From Cryoendolithus antarcticus (taxonomy: Eukaryota; Ascomycota; Dothideomycetes; Cladosporiales; Cladosporiaceae): 64,000 bases of DNA. The notes beneath the pieces are model-generated. The model did not search any database, was not told where the DNA came from, and saw only the letters and a program-made list of their open reading frames with translations. Shown here in pieces: positions 22,477 to 34,716 of this stretch. A program made the translations under genes and the position numbers. Within the stretch, counting starts at the first letter, position 1; each line of letters begins with the position of its first letter. The DNA lies in NCBI GenBank assembly GCA_002077065.1, contig NAJO01000019.1, positions 496,001 to 560,000 of the forward strand, written 5' to 3'.

Positions 22477-23615
22477 CGTCACAGCACGCCCGCTGCAAGG
22501 CGCGGAGCCTTGTAGCTGGCGGGTGTAAGATGCGCTTCTGAAGCCTGATTTCGTGCCTTGTAACGCTACTGCCGCTGCGCTAGCTCACTCGTGTGTTGCG
22601 GACCAGCGCCGATGACTCTTCCTAGGATACGAAGGCGATGAGAGACAGAGAAAGGAAACAGAAGTCTGAAGGGTGCGACTCATCCAGATCCCGGCGGCCG
22701 CAGTGGTAGGCCTCTTGGGTCCCGCAATTGCTTGGGCGCCGATGGGCGATCCAGCGCGCGGCCGCCCTTCGCCATGCATTGCAGCCGAGGCGTGACCGTC
22801 GCACCAACCCTTGTGGCACCCATGACTGCTGTCAGACACACGCAACGCTCGTTGACAGCATACAGCTCGCTTTGACAGAAAAGAGCGCATTACTTACCTT
22901 ATCCCCACAGAAGGCGGGGTGAAGGAGGAGCTGCCCCTAGCTCGCATACTTACCTGAGGTGCGCAAACCGCCAGCTCGCTGCTCGATTCTCTCGAATTAG
23001 CGCATGGAGACGCTGCGCTGCGTTTAGCGGGTCACAGTGTGTGACCGTTCTGCGCTTGCATATCTCGCATTTGATGTTCGCTGTCAACCGCCGCGGCGTA
23101 CGTGGCGGGCCGGCGATGCGCTCGCAGACCTGGTAAGTGAATCCTGACGAGGCGCCAGACCGCGCTTTTCAAACGGCTTCCGCGACATGTTGCTTCTGGC
23201 TTGTTGTAGCGGAAGATTGAACGGAAGCCTTGGGAGCACGTGAAGCTGGGGGACACTACGCGAAAACGTGGTCCGTGTTTGTTGTTCTGACGTCGGAATT
23301 GGACGCGTTTCAACGCCACATCATCTCTCGTTGAAGTCATTCATACAGCCTTCGTGTCGTGGAGCCATGTGGCGATCCTATCTATCAACGCCATGCACTT
23401 GTACAAAGGCCATTTAGTCATGGAGCCATGCCGTCCATCTACAATACGGCCCACGCAAAGCAAAATCCCGCTAATGAGCCGATGATGCCCTTCGATTCGG
23501 TGCCGCCAACGCCGGTATGAGTAGGACAAAGACAAGGAGGCTCGAACGCAGAAAATCGCAGGTGTGTGTGCGAGTAGAACCGCGAAAAGCAGTCAAAGAT
23601 GAGGGTCTGGATCCG
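22477..23615. other. Intergenic, no gene seen
   Basis: About 1.1 kb between two same-strand C2H2 genes. Only short chance frames were found. Confidence 0.45.
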
Positions 23616-25177
23616 CTACTGTCGATTAGACTGGCCACTGGGATCGCGCGACATGCCTCTGGAGGATGGCGTTGGAGTGAGAACGCCATGTGATCGAAGA
23701 TGACGCGTCAGATGATCGCGGCGTACAAAACCGCGAGCGCAGAAAGTGCATGAGGTCGGGAAAGGACCAAAGTGCTTGCGTGCATCAGGGTCGTGTATCT
23801 CGCTTATATGGCGCTTGAGATCTTTCGACGAGACGAAGCTAGCGCCGCAGTCGACGCAGACGTTGTTTCGCGGACCATGCCAGCGCTGGTGGTGTCTAAG
23901 TCAGAAGTCAGTAAGCTGTCTGGCGAGCTTTCAAGGGCTACATACTCGAGATCTGCCTTTGACCTGAACGTAGCATTCGGCGTTTTACAAATAGGGCTGG
24001 TGCAGACAAACTGCCCTTCCATGTTCGACACGGAGGTGTTCACCGACATCGGTCGCGATGAGCTAGGAAGCTGATATGGGCGAGCGGGTGCGCTATGTGC
24101 CATCAACTGGCTTGGGTTGACGGAGCGATCTCCTAGATTGTACGCTTCGCTAGTCCATTCCCCGATGTCGAGTGGTGACGCAGACCGCGGATCAAACCCG
24201 GCGAACTCAGAGATCGGGCTATGAAGCATACCAGTCGAATATGCTACATCAAGGACATCCGGCAAGTCGTGACTATGAGCAGACTCGGAGCCAGCGTAGT
24301 GGCTCCAGCTGTCATGTGTGCGTGGTGGTGAGAATGTCCAACCTCGCGCAATGTCTGCAGGCTGGTATTGCTGGTTGTACGATCCCGAGAAACCGACTTG
24401 CAGCTGGCGTTGTTTCCCCGGATTGCCATACATGCGTGGCTGGGTCGATGGTCCAAGTCGTTGTGCGGGATTGCTATTGCTGGGCGCTCGAGACTGCGTA
24501 CTCGGGCGCTGTGACGGTGACACGGTCTGGTACGGCGCTTGCCTAGCCGACTGTGGGTACTGCGTGGTATGAGTTAATGCAGACGACTGAGCAGACTGGC
24601 TCAAACGACTGGTATTACCGGACTGCATGTACTCATCAGACATCCCAGCCACGCTCGATGGCCTGACGGATCTCACTCGCGCCTCGTCTAGTCCTGGTGC
24701 CCATCGAAGCTGCTGCTGCTGCATTGGGATGGCCTGCGGAGCCGAAGTCGCCGCACCAGGCTGCATCCTATGCCCATCCGGCTGTACCCTCGCTGGCTGC
24801 GCTTGGAAGGGAGTGACGTACCTAATGGCGAGATCGGCAGCTCCTGTGTCGGAGCCTGCAACATGGCGGTACGCTGGAGTCCGATCGATGCTTGGGACGT
24901 TCGTAGCACCCGGGTCCCATGTGGAGCGCCCGCATTGGTACCCACTGGGCTCGCTAAGCAGATGTTCGCCGTACTGCCGCTGCTTGATCACTCATGTTAG
25001 CATGTAAGCTGGCTTTCCGCGGAGTTGACTTGCCTGTGTTGCATCGGTTCTGAAGTCATCAATGTCGAACTGGAGAGGTTCATCTGTCGAGCCATCTGGG
25101 AAGGCGGTCCCTATGCCAGACAGGTTGGGGTCAACCAACGCGCCGTCCCACATAGTGAAGTTGTTTCGGCTCTGCAT
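23616..25177 (-). CDS. C2H2 zinc-finger protein B, 3 exons with a GC-AG intron
   Basis: Exons 25177-25034, 24979-23946 and 23895-23616 give 485 residues. The first 340 residues are Gln/Ser/Pro-rich and disordered (activation-domain-like, inference). Fingers near the C-terminus: FVCTSPICKTPNATF...LEHQRWH, then CVDCGASFVSSKDLKRHISEIH, then CTFCARGFVRRDHLTRHLRSH. Intron 1 (25033-24980) begins with GC in an AG|GCAAGT context and has a GCTAAC branch point; without splicing the frame is lost. Intron 2 (50 nt) cuts finger 1 just before its first histidine. The start at 25177 (MQSRNN) has an in-frame alternative, MWDGAL, 8 codons later. Probably a transcription factor; targets unknown. Confidence 0.8.
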
Positions 25178-27031
25178 TTCTGGTGATGCAGTGTCGTGAA
25201 TGGAAAGCAGAACTGCGAGCGACAAAGGCAAGCTGTGACGCAGAATGAGATAGCCACACCAATAACAGCACAATAGAAGCAGAATCAAGCGCCGACAGTC
25301 AGTGGCTCCTGCGAAAAGTCAAGTTGCGTCGCGCACCGAGACTGTGGACTGGATCATCAGCGAAGCAGAAGGATGAACGACCAGCTCTTAAACTACGAAG
25401 AGGCAAGGCGGCCTCTGGAGGGTAGTACGCGACATCGGGCCTGCTCACTCGAAGTACACCCGGCGGCTCATGCCTGAGCGACACAATATGGTTGCCTTAA
25501 CATGTGCTCCTCACACAAACACCGTCTAGAGCTATCAAGCAGCCGGCTACAGTCGGTGGCGAGAGATGTTATGCCAGACCACAGCCGCAAAGCCGGGACG
25601 TTTTGCATCTGGGGGTGTAGAGATCGTCAATTACTGCAGGAGACCCTCGTGATACCCCACGACGAACGCTCCGAGCCACGTCTCTGCGACTGGGGAGTCC
25701 ATTGGCTGCCCTGCCGGTCTAACAAACCGAGGCCAGGGGTACACGACTTGACATTCGGCGATGTGCGAAGATAACGCAGTTTCGAGTCATCCTTGATGCG
25801 AACTATGCCGATGAGCCGCAACGCGGGTGCATACACACGCGGTGGATACATGCAGCACCCATGAGAAGGTGCCTCCGCCCTACTGCCCTATGGACATTTT
25901 CCATGTGGAATGGAGCCGATTGTCTGGTCAGCGGGAACGAATTGCCCTCTACCCCGCCGAACCTTGTCACGTCAGCGTGGGATGAATTCACATATCAACA
26001 CACGCAATATTCTGGTGCCGTGCTTGCATGAATGCGTGGGTGAGAGCACATGACGCCTGGTCTCGCCGTCACGGGCTGCGAGTGTCACGAGCGATATGTC
26101 GATCAAAGATCGCGTCGGTCAATGCGATCCTGCTCGAACATTCACGTCTCTGACATGCTGTCAATTCTCGCGGCACTTCCGTGCCTGACGCCCGGAATGA
26201 TCACATGCTGTGGAACACATATGCAGGTCCTTCCAGCATGTAACGACGTTTGCCGGTGACACTGCTGCCGGTCACGCATGACTGCTCAGTCACGCGTTCA
26301 GGGAATGAAGTATGTGCCGAGCATGATCTCGGCTTTTCATCAATATGTTTAAGGTGGTGTGAGATCTCCCACGAACCGCGAGTCTTCCGCCATTGGACTC
26401 GGACTTGCGTTCTCGTATGGGTGCCCGACTACCCTTTCCGCCGGAACAGCCCTGTCTCGTGGACAGAACATCCCGCGAAGGATCGAAGCTACTGCGAACA
26501 CCTGACTACGCTGGCAGATCGCTGATCTGGGCCTACATCATCGCCCGCGCAATGTTACCATGGCAACACGTCTTGTGTGTGGCGACTTTCGCACTCTGCA
26601 AGTCTAAAGTCGTTCTCAACTGCAAAAGCCGATGCCGATGCGTGTCTACACTCGACTGCAGTAGTCAATAGTCGAGCGATACGCTGTCGAGCGCCGTGGA
26701 TCGCTATGCACCTCTCCCATCTAAGTGATGCTCCTTCTCACCGGCCGAGGAGGCGCCACAATATGCTTGTGGTGTGCTTGAGAGTAGCGCACGACTCCTC
26801 GACCTTGGAGAAAGAGCGGAGGTATCGTTGCCAACGATTCATCCCTACATGATTTGAGCCTCTACGTCGAGATATGCATACACTGCACGCTGGTTGATGG
26901 CCATCAATACGACAAAGTTTGTCTTAAAGCATGTGGTAAGTATGGTCTCGACATGACCCGATGCGTCAGTAACGGCCGCTCTGATCGCGCGACCGGTGGC
27001 ATGTGTCGTGCCTTTGGGCAGCCGCCCTGGC
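25178..27031. other. Intergenic, no gene seen
   Basis: About 1.85 kb with no convincing coding frame on either strand and no recognisable transposon relic. It contains the upstream region of C2H2 gene B. Confidence 0.4.
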
Positions 27032-27907
27032 TTAATCTCTCTGCACCATCCAAGGCAGACACGCCTCATAGATCGCCTGCGTACCCTCGACCTCCTACAT
27101 ATGCCTGCGAAAGGACGCTTCATGTACGATCCTCGTCGACTCCATCACTCCAGCGATGAAGAAGTCCGTGTAGCTTGGCATCGCTCCCAGCACGAACGGC
27201 CCCTTGGCTCGATTCTTTTTGATCAGCTTGTCTTGCTCCTTCATGCCATCCTGCGCCGCAATCCAAGCTTGCTCTTCGTTGTCGCCCTCGATCAGCGACT
27301 CGAGAGTATGGCCCCATCTCGCTTCGCGCGTACGACGGAAATACTCCGCTGCGCGCGGTGAGAGGTGGTCAATCTCACGAGGCGGCACTGTGATGCTGAG
27401 AACCGGGCCCAAGACGGCACGACCTTGGACTTCGATCTCAGTGCCCAAGTCCGAACTCAGCTGGAGCGACGGCTTTGGGTAGGTGGACTCGAGGAATTTC
27501 GAGATCGCACCAGAGTCCATGATGTACTTGTTGCTCGGTTGGTGGTAGATGGCCGGCACGGAGTACTTCTTCTCGCCGGAAGCCGGGGAGATGTCACTAC
27601 GCGCATCTGATCAGTACAATAGTATCATCGTTGGCAGGCGCGTATCTGGCAAAGGTGATGGTAGGATGATCACTGGTCTTCATCGGACGCTTGCTGAGTA
27701 CTTCACATGAAGCGAGAGTATGCTGACAACTTACAGTGCTTTCAGCGTAGGTTCGATGTCCGGAAACTCCACGAACACCGTCCGATATGGAATCTGTTTG
27801 TAATTGAGCATCAAACGAATGCGCCACACGACAGGAGAGAAACATTCGCCATCGATGCACGCCAAGTCGTAGAGTACAACCTCCGGTTCGATGGTATTGG
27901 TCGCCAT
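27032..27907 (-). CDS. Glutathione S-transferase-like protein with a premature stop
   Basis: Exons 27907-27735 and 27596-27095 give 224 residues to a TAG at 27097-27095. The N-terminal thioredoxin-like domain reads LYDLACIDGECFSPVVWRIR, then NYKQIPYRTVFVEFPDIEP; the C-terminal helical domain includes MDSGAISKFLE (the glutathione gamma-glutamyl contact region) and PSYTDFFIAGVM. Such GSTs conjugate glutathione to electrophiles in the cytosol. After the stop the same frame continues for 20 codons (EVEGTQAIYEACLPWM...) to TAA at 27034-27032, exactly the usual family C-terminus. So the gene looks full-length but cut by one nonsense codon. A 33-nt intron would be needed to remove the stop, too short to be likely. 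Start at 27907 is the only upstream ATG. Confidence 0.78.
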
Positions 27908-28145
27908 GGCTTGTTGCAGTCTTGCGTACAATGGAGCGCTACGAGTCGCAACAGACTGGGTAACGTTGTTCCCCACCTACGATTGACCTTCGCATCGCAT
28001 TCGCGAGTATAGGAATCGGGTGAGACCGCACCTTCATGTAGGTGACGCTAATTAATATGCACCTGCACCTGCAGGCTCCTAGACCACGACTTATGCCAAG
28101 ACTGTGTATGCTCCCCACTTTCATGCGCCTTTCATGCAGCCCTTT

Positions 28146-29248
28146 CTACTTCAAATCTCCTTCCATAACATGCAAGCATTCCTCTCCCCGTCTACAATCG
28201 CCACTGATGAAGCCGTCGCTGTCGATGTCGGCCATGAGCCTTCCTAGTTGCTGGTGTGGATCCTTCTTCTTCGTCTTTCGTGGCAGGACTATCTGATGGA
28301 TATCCTCCATATGACGAAGATAGTTGTCCCATCGCACAATCAATTTTGTATGCGCTTGGCAATCCAGGTGTGGACATGCAAATTGGACGGTGTGGTTCGC
28401 ATCATGAGTTCGTTGATGCTTGACAAGATCTTTCTTGTCGTTGAACCTTCTGGAACAAGTCTCCGCTGGACAGCCATGCTTGCGATCGGCTACTGGGATG
28501 TGGGACTTTTGATGTTTCCTGTCAATATTGTCAGTTGTGGTACTAGGTCGAGTACGGGTCGGTCATGACAAACCTCAACGCTGCTCGGGTTGAGCACGAT
28601 TTGTCGCACCCTGAATGACTGCAAGGGTATTTCTGGGTAATGATGCTTGTGTCTGGAGTGCTTGAGATCTGTGGAGTGGGCGTGAAAAGCGCAGTGGAGC
28701 TCTGTGTACCGGGCGTAGTTCCTGTCGCTGACGGTTGGGGTTTAGGACGCAGTGTACGTAGTGGCCGCAGCGGTGCGGGCGGCTTGATGGTGTGTACGAG
28801 CGGAGTGAACGTGTCTGACACCCAGCCTGCAACTGTTGCTACAGGGGCGGGAAATCGATTCGCAGGCGGTATGTAATATGCTTGTGGTTCAGGGGGCGTT
28901 GGCGGTGGGTACTGAAAGGGCCGAGGAGGTTCTTCGACGTTGTTGGGCATTTGCTGGTATTAACTTCCAAGTCCTGCTGCTGCACATAGAACTCTGCAGC
29001 AGCAGCACCCAGGCCATCCAGCATATGCTGTGGATGAAGTAGATTCGCTACTATGGCTGCTGTCCGAGCTGAGGTGGACTGTTGTTTATCAGTGGACGAC
29101 GATGATACATCTGCCTGGAACGACTTACTGCACGCGCTACTGCTGCTTGGAATGCCGCTTCCATCACCGAATCCACCGCACCGTCAATGTACAGAAGAGC
29201 ATCCTCGAAGAACGAACCATTGAATCCTGACTGGTCAGGTACGTCCAT
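28146..29248 (-). CDS. C2H2 zinc-finger protein C, first exon uncertain
   Basis: The secure part is two exons, 28953-28574 and 28518-28146. They encode a Pro-rich region followed by fingers YPCSHSGCDKSCSTRAALR-KHQKSH, CPAETCSRRFNDKKDLVKHQRTH and CPHLDCQ...NYLRHMEDIH (the C-x4-C type), then a basic tail. The 55-nt intron cuts finger 1 just before its histidine. A likely first exon, 29248-29129 (MDVPDQSGFNGSFFEDALLY...), joins in frame through a 175-nt intron and gives 290 residues; otherwise translation could start at the ATG at 28950 (249 residues). The upstream piece looks like a signal peptide when read further 5' (from 29308), but this is probably untranslated leader. Likely a nuclear regulator. 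Confidence 0.68.
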
Positions 29249-31191
29249 AGCAGCCGTCAAGTGGAAGAGAAAAGCTGCGGAGACGACAACGATCATCCTC
29301 GCCGACATGGTAATGTATCGTGTGTAGGTCATGATGGGTTAGTTGAGAAGACTGAGAAGAGGTGAATAGATGTCTATCTGCGTATTTGAGGTTGCGCTGG
29401 GTTAGCGGTGAAGAACGCTGTCGGCCCAATCATATTAATGTCCTGGTGGGCGGACTCTTACACCAAGGCACGCGGCCAATACAGAGCAGCCTCATTCCCG
29501 AAACATCGCTCACTGATCCAGAGGTCTTTGTACACGGCGGAAGCTGACGAGGGCATGCAAGTATTCGCACGTCACCTACCCGATACAAGCCGACAGAAAG
29601 CACTGAATGAGCGTAGTCTTGTTGTGCTGCCCAACGCAAGCTTGGGCAGCCTTTCTCAAGCTGACACTGGTGGCACGTCGAACGGCGGTACAGGTCTCAC
29701 AATCATAAAAACAGGACATCTTGGCTCCTCTGAACAAGTGGCGCAGTATAAGCTGTGCGATAGCCACGACATGACATGCAGAGGTATGCAGTCTGGCAAT
29801 GGTAGAGGCACAAGAAACGGTTATACAGATGAGCAGGCGCCATAGCCTCACAGCCCAGCGTAAAGTGTTTGCGCCCGCTGTGACGCCGCTGACCTCAAGT
29901 TGCAAGGTATCGTGAGCAACAGCTTAGCTGCGCAATTGTTCACAGGCACTCACAGGGAAGTTCGTGTCACTCCAGTGGTCTTCGTCGGACGTACTGTCTG
30001 AATTCGAGTTCATGTTGTTACCGCTCCAGCGTGATGTTGGCGGGCTGCTGCGGTCATAGGTACTGTGGCAGTGCGACTCGATAGCGGTTCCAAGGTTGGC
30101 AGGGTTCACAATGATGATACTGTAACAGCGCTTTTTGTGGAGCTTCGCGTTTGGTGGAGGCGGAGGCTGCTTGAGTGCGCAGCAACCACCACATCACGAT
30201 ATTCACTACAGACTTCACTCTTCCCATCATGCCGGTTCCATGAAGACTGCGCCATGCCACGCTTCAGTCAACCGAGCGATTCATCTTGAGCGAGAAAGTG
30301 TTCCAGTCGTCAATTCGCGGGCACGCGAGCGACCAAAGTAGCCCGTTCAACAACTCTCTAGGGCAAGGCTCTACTAGACAACACTGGCATTGGTTTGATG
30401 TTGTGGTGCAATCTACAATAGCAGTGCCGACCGCGTGCACTCGTCAAGTAGTTCCCTTCCTGTGTCATCCGCTCGGCACGCAAGATCGACATCAACCAAA
30501 GCGTGCTGAGCAAAGGCATCCGCCTAGCTCGACAGGGCGTTCACGATGGAGACTCGACAATCACTGTTGCTCTACGCTTTAAATCTCGCCTCAAGGACGT
30601 CTCAAGGCAATTTCAAATTCCTCGCTGCGCGCCGCTTGCTTGTCGTTCTTCCTCTATATGGACAGTGCCCAACACCCGTTACTGATCTCACGAGCCCCGA
30701 GTTTGGATTGCACAGCGTAGCTTTGAACACTCGTTTATGCGACTGTACCACACTCGTCTACTGTGCTTCAAAGGTATACGATCGAGACCATGGTCTTGAA
30801 TGCTTCCACAGCACGAAGACGACAGGGACACTATCGCATCCGCCACCAGGTTGCTCTGTGTGACACGTCGTCGCCTTAGACTTTCTACCTGCATGCACAC
30901 GCACGACACGGCGTGCGACCATCCATGCGAACACCAGCAACATGCTTCGACTGCATGACAAGGTACTGCCGTGTAATGACTGGGCCGGGCTTGCGCTGAA
31001 GCCGGCCAATGAAGCGGTGAAGGTGGGGGGCGAGCAAAGCGTGTGACTGGACGACGGTGAGCGTACAACTGAAACATCGCAAAGTACTCAATACTGTCAT
31101 TCCTTCTACATTATTCGTACTATAAGTAGTCGTTCTGTACAAATGGCGCTCTGTGCGACGCTTGGCAAGCCCAGGCTGGTGAGGAACTGAT
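29249..31191. other. Intergenic; one open stretch without identity
   Basis: About 1.9 kb. On the minus strand about 30190-29925 a frame reads protein-like (Pro-rich, then Ser/Asn/Asp-rich) and ends at a GTGAGT donor-like site, but no start, partner exon or family could be found. Otherwise nothing seen. Confidence 0.35.
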
Positions 31192-32391
31192 CTAACTAGA
31201 CCAGTACGTGGCCCACTTGCTGGATCCCTTTACCACATCCACGAATGTCCGTGCAATGATCCTGTCGGTCTGCTCACTTGGGTGCAATTCGTCGTACCAG
31301 ATGAAGCTATCGGGGCTCGCATTTGGCTTGCCGTTGAGGTTGACGTAGCTAGTGACGTTCAGAGGTGCAGTACCGTTGAGGTACGCAGAGGGGTTGTTGT
31401 AGATGTCAGTGAGCTGTGAATGTCAGTATCATTGCACGGTGTGGATGCTTGCGGAGTCTATACTTACAAGACCATTGATGTCCATCACAGCGAAGTGCGC
31501 TCCGGGAAATCGCTTGGCGACTTCAACGAGATACGGAGTCTGATACGTGAACACATCGTTGACAAGGGCAACGTACTCTGCCATCTTGTACGAAATCTCG
31601 GTGATGTTGGTAGAGTAATTCGCCTTGTCCGGCCAGTACTGTGAGCTAGCAAGGCCACCATGAGCAGGGTCAGCGTATTGAGGAACCAGGTTGAGAGGTG
31701 CCACATTCTGGAGGACGAAGTACCGTGCTCCAGTCGAGTACAGGGTCTGCAGCTGGTTGAACACACAGTCGGTGTAGTTCACGATCGTTGTGCCAGCGAC
31801 TTGAGAATCCGTCAAGAAGGCGTAATTACCAAGGTCGTTTGTCCCAATAAAGATCGAGTAGACAGTCTGGCTCGCCGGGACAGTCAAGAACTTGGTGCCA
31901 TTCGGGTAGCTGTACTTCGAGTCCGCAATGTAGGCCGGAACTTCATACTGCTCCACAGACGGGAACGGTGCCTTGATCGCCGAGAAGTATCGTGGCGTGA
32001 TGTTGTTGCTGCACACGGCGCCAGACACAGCGTAGTTGTACACATGTGCTCCAGTGTACTGGGCGACATACTGAGGCCACGGGCGACCTCCGTCAGCGGA
32101 GTGGTAGTTCTGTGATCTGGTTAGACATTGCAGGCCACCATCTCAACCGCGTCGGCGTACTGCTGGGTTGGCATAGCCGACTGGCGGCGTGCCATTGTTG
32201 ATGAAGTAGCCAAGTCTCGAGTCGTCCGTGTAGCTGTCACCGAAAGCTACCAAGCTGGTAAATTTCTTGAGGTTCCACGCTTTCGAGCCTGATGCAGGGC
32301 CGTAACCCCATGGTGAGTAGTGATGACCCCAAGGTGTTGCTACAGCTACTGTGGCACTGGCGGCGACCGCGACGATTGATGCGGACTTCAT
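31192..32391 (-). CDS. Secreted SGNH/GDSL esterase (CE16-like), 3 exons
   Basis: Exons 32391-32161, 32109-31468 and 31413-31192 give 364 residues. A signal peptide (about 1-18, MKSASIVAVAASATVAVA) sends it out of the cell. SGNH blocks: FGDSYTDD (block I nucleophile Ser), NYAVSGAVC (block II Gly), IGTNDLGNYAF (block III Asn), and DELHPSEQ (block V Asp-His). Several NxT/S sites suggest N-glycosylation. These enzymes remove acetyl or other ester groups from plant or fungal polysaccharides; the CE16 acetylesterase label is remembered, not searched. Introns are 51 and 54 nt. Length is normal. It is isolated, with about 785 bp upstream. Confidence 0.88.
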
Positions 32392-33176
32392 GTTAACGGA
32401 TTGATAGCTGTCCTCTTGAGTTCTGACAGTGAGTGCTTGTGGTTCAATTCGGGAGCAGACGGAGTGATTCGCGCCGGCAAGACGTCAGTATTTAATGTAT
32501 GCTGCATCGCTCGGCTGCAAGGAACACGGCAGCTCATCCTGCGGCTAGTCGATGCACTGTCGGTGAACTCGTAATTTAATCGATCCACCATCGTCATCTC
32601 GCCTTTTCTTGATTGATCTATGAGGATCTCCGCTGCCCGCACTGAGCATCACACCACAGTAAACTTCACTCCACAGTAGACTCCATGCGGGGTACTTTAT
32701 CCGATGGCTCGTGCGCTTGCTTGCACAGAAGAGCTACATGTAGGTACCATTCGTTCGGTGTCCTCTTCATGGCCATCCGAGAGTGTTGCTGACCTGCTAT
32801 CTGAGCAGCTAATGCGTTGACTCCATATCTTGCAATCTCGACGGGCAGACCACTGCGAGCCTGCATAGCAGTATCTGTATGACAGCAATGGTGCAATTCC
32901 GCATACACTCAGGCTAAAGTGTACGCGGCACGTCGGATGTGGCTATGGTTCATCAGTAGCCGGGCCAGAGACTCTCTTTCGACCGGCAGTCGACGGTTGT
33001 GAGGCAATGGTATCCGCGAAGCCTTTTACGTTGTTGGTAAGTGGAGCTAGTGACCACTGACGGTAGATCGCATCGCTGGACATCGCATGGCAGCCACGTG
33101 CGTCAAAAGCTTGTTTCTCAAAGTATCTTGTTTGCACTGCATTGATGCGGTGAGGACATCCCAACAACCGCGACGG
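32392..33176. other. Intergenic, no gene seen
   Basis: About 785 bp: promoter side of the secreted esterase and 3' flank of SEH1. No feature recognised. Confidence 0.45.
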
Positions 33177-34325
33177 TCATTCCTTCGTACCATGGATCTC
33201 AGCAGCTTCTAGCCATTTGCCATCAATGGATTTCTTCCACAGCCTTACAGTCCCATCGTCAGCTGTAGTGACGAGCATGCCGCCGTCTGGGCTCCATTTA
33301 GCACGCCACGGCAATGCAACGGGCATTTCGAGCTCAGCCACGAGCTTGACGTCTTGTCTGACTGCCCCGGGAACAGTGGCCTGCCCGTCACGTTTTCCCT
33401 CGGCTCCTCCAGCCAATCCTGCGCCGATCGCAGATCGTGACGGTCGAGGCATCGGGAGATCAGCGTGCGACGGTAATAGCTTCTGCTCTTGGTTGCCTGT
33501 GCTCGAAGTTGCGAAAGATGCTGCGCCCGGCGTGTGGAGCTCGTAGATGCGGATGAAGCCATCTTTGCTTGCGGTCGCAAGTGCATCGAACCCTCTCATG
33601 CTACCGTTGCTCCAGTCAACATCTCGCACCAGTTCTTTCGTGCCCTCGAGGGTGGCAGCAATGTAGAACTTGCGATCTTTGTCTGTGCGGAAAACTTTGA
33701 CAGTAGTGCCAATGGCTGCTGCAAGGCTCAAGGACTTGCGATCGAGTCCAGCCAGGACTGCCGGCCATGCAGGCAAGATCTCTTTGTGCCAGCTCAGACG
33801 GAAGCCCGCTTCTTCCATTCTGGACGGGGTCTTGCATAAATGATCCTCCCACATGATCTTCCAGGTCGACAGATCGTCATGATCTTCTGCTGGTTCGCAG
33901 ACAGTCAAGTAACCATCCCGGGTGATAACAGCAAAGTAGCTCTCGACGCCAATGGTCTTGAAGTCAAGATGTGCGTAAGGTACCCCTGTCGCTGTCACCA
34001 TCCGGAAGAGCTGTCGCCATCTTCGACCGGAGTTGATTGCCTGACTGACATCTTCCTGCCAGATCTTGAGTGTGCCATCCTCGCCTATCGAGCCGAGATG
34101 CTCGCCCACAAAGGGGCCATTCCACTTCACGCATGTGACAGAGGCGTCGTGGGCCACCCAAACATCAGTCACAGTCCACGAGCCGTTTGTCTCGACCAGA
34201 TCCCAGACTTTGATGCGGTGATCTGCCGAGGCTGTAGCCATGCGCGTGCCATATATGTTGTAACTCACGTCTGTGACAAGATCCTGGTGGCCATCAGAGA
34301 AGCGGTGAAATCCTTCAGATGCCAT
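33177..34325 (-). CDS. SEH1: Nucleoporin SEH1 (WD40 protein)
   Basis: A single-exon protein of 382 residues, a beta-propeller of the Nup84/Nup107 Y-complex of the nuclear pore and of the SEA/GATOR complex that controls TORC1. The N-terminus GHQDLVTDVSYNIYGTRMATASADHRIKVWDL is typical Seh1. Further WD blades: GSIGEDGTLKIWQE, ATASKDGFIRIYEL and TTADDGTVRLWKK. An insertion of Ser/Pro-rich sequence (about 285-325) lies before the last blade, as in other fungal homologues. The ATG at 34325 is the first in frame; the open frame continues upstream only with TTG. It shares a 391-bp divergent gap with ALG7. Confidence 0.92.
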   Translation of the reverse strand: MASEGFHRFSDGHQDLVTDVSYNIYGTRMATASADHRIKVWDLVETNGSWTVTDVWVAHDASVTCVKWNGPFVGEHLGSIGEDGTLKIWQEDVSQAINSGRRWRQLFRMVTATGVPYAHLDFKTIGVESYFAVITRDGYLTVCEPAEDHDDLSTWKIMWEDHLCKTPSRMEEAGFRLSWHKEILPAWPAVLAGLDRKSLSLAAAIGTTVKVFRTDKDRKFYIAATLEGTKELVRDVDWSNGSMRGFDALATASKDGFIRIYELHTPGAASFATSSTGNQEQKLLPSHADLPMPRPSRSAIGAGLAGGAEGKRDGQATVPGAVRQDVKLVAELEMPVALPWRAKWSPDGGMLVTTADDGTVRLWKKSIDGKWLEAAEIHGTKE

Positions 34326-34716
34326 ACTCTCTGATGTCTGGACCAAGAGGCCGCGGTAGCTCGACAAGCGTGAAGTCGAGTGGCTGGCTGAGAAACAGTC
34401 CGCGATGCTGTGTGACCAATGTCAAGAAGGTCGTGGTTGTATCACTTTGATAGCAGGTGCCACCCAACCATCAAGCCCCTCTCTGGGCCATTGCAGACAG
34501 TACTCGCACTACCGGAAGAGTTTCTCATACCTGTGCGAATAGCTGATGCGCTCATAAATGTGCAATTGGTAGTGATTAAAGAGAGCACGACAGTGTGACA
34601 ACTAAAGCGTCGGAGCTCTTCCGCCGACTCCCCGCCACTGCAACTTGTCAAGACCGGGTCTGCACATCGCTCCATCTCTAATACAGCAAACATGTTGGAG
34701 CTACGACACTGACAGT
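34326..34716. promoter_or_regulatory. Bidirectional promoter region of SEH1 and ALG7
   Basis: A 391-bp gap between divergent start codons of two housekeeping genes. No named element was found; the arrangement itself is the evidence. Confidence 0.45.

Noticed and set aside
25178..25288. Hydrophobic, signal-peptide-like N-terminus in frame with C2H2 gene B
   Set aside because: It has no ATG upstream of 25177 and would make no sense on a nuclear zinc-finger protein.
29249..29332. Signal-peptide-like frame just upstream of C2H2 gene C
   Set aside because: It is in frame with the proposed first exon but would put a secretion signal on a transcription factor; treated as leader sequence.
29408..29845. 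145-codon plus-strand open frame
   Set aside because: Starts with GTG, shows no domain and lies in an otherwise empty region.
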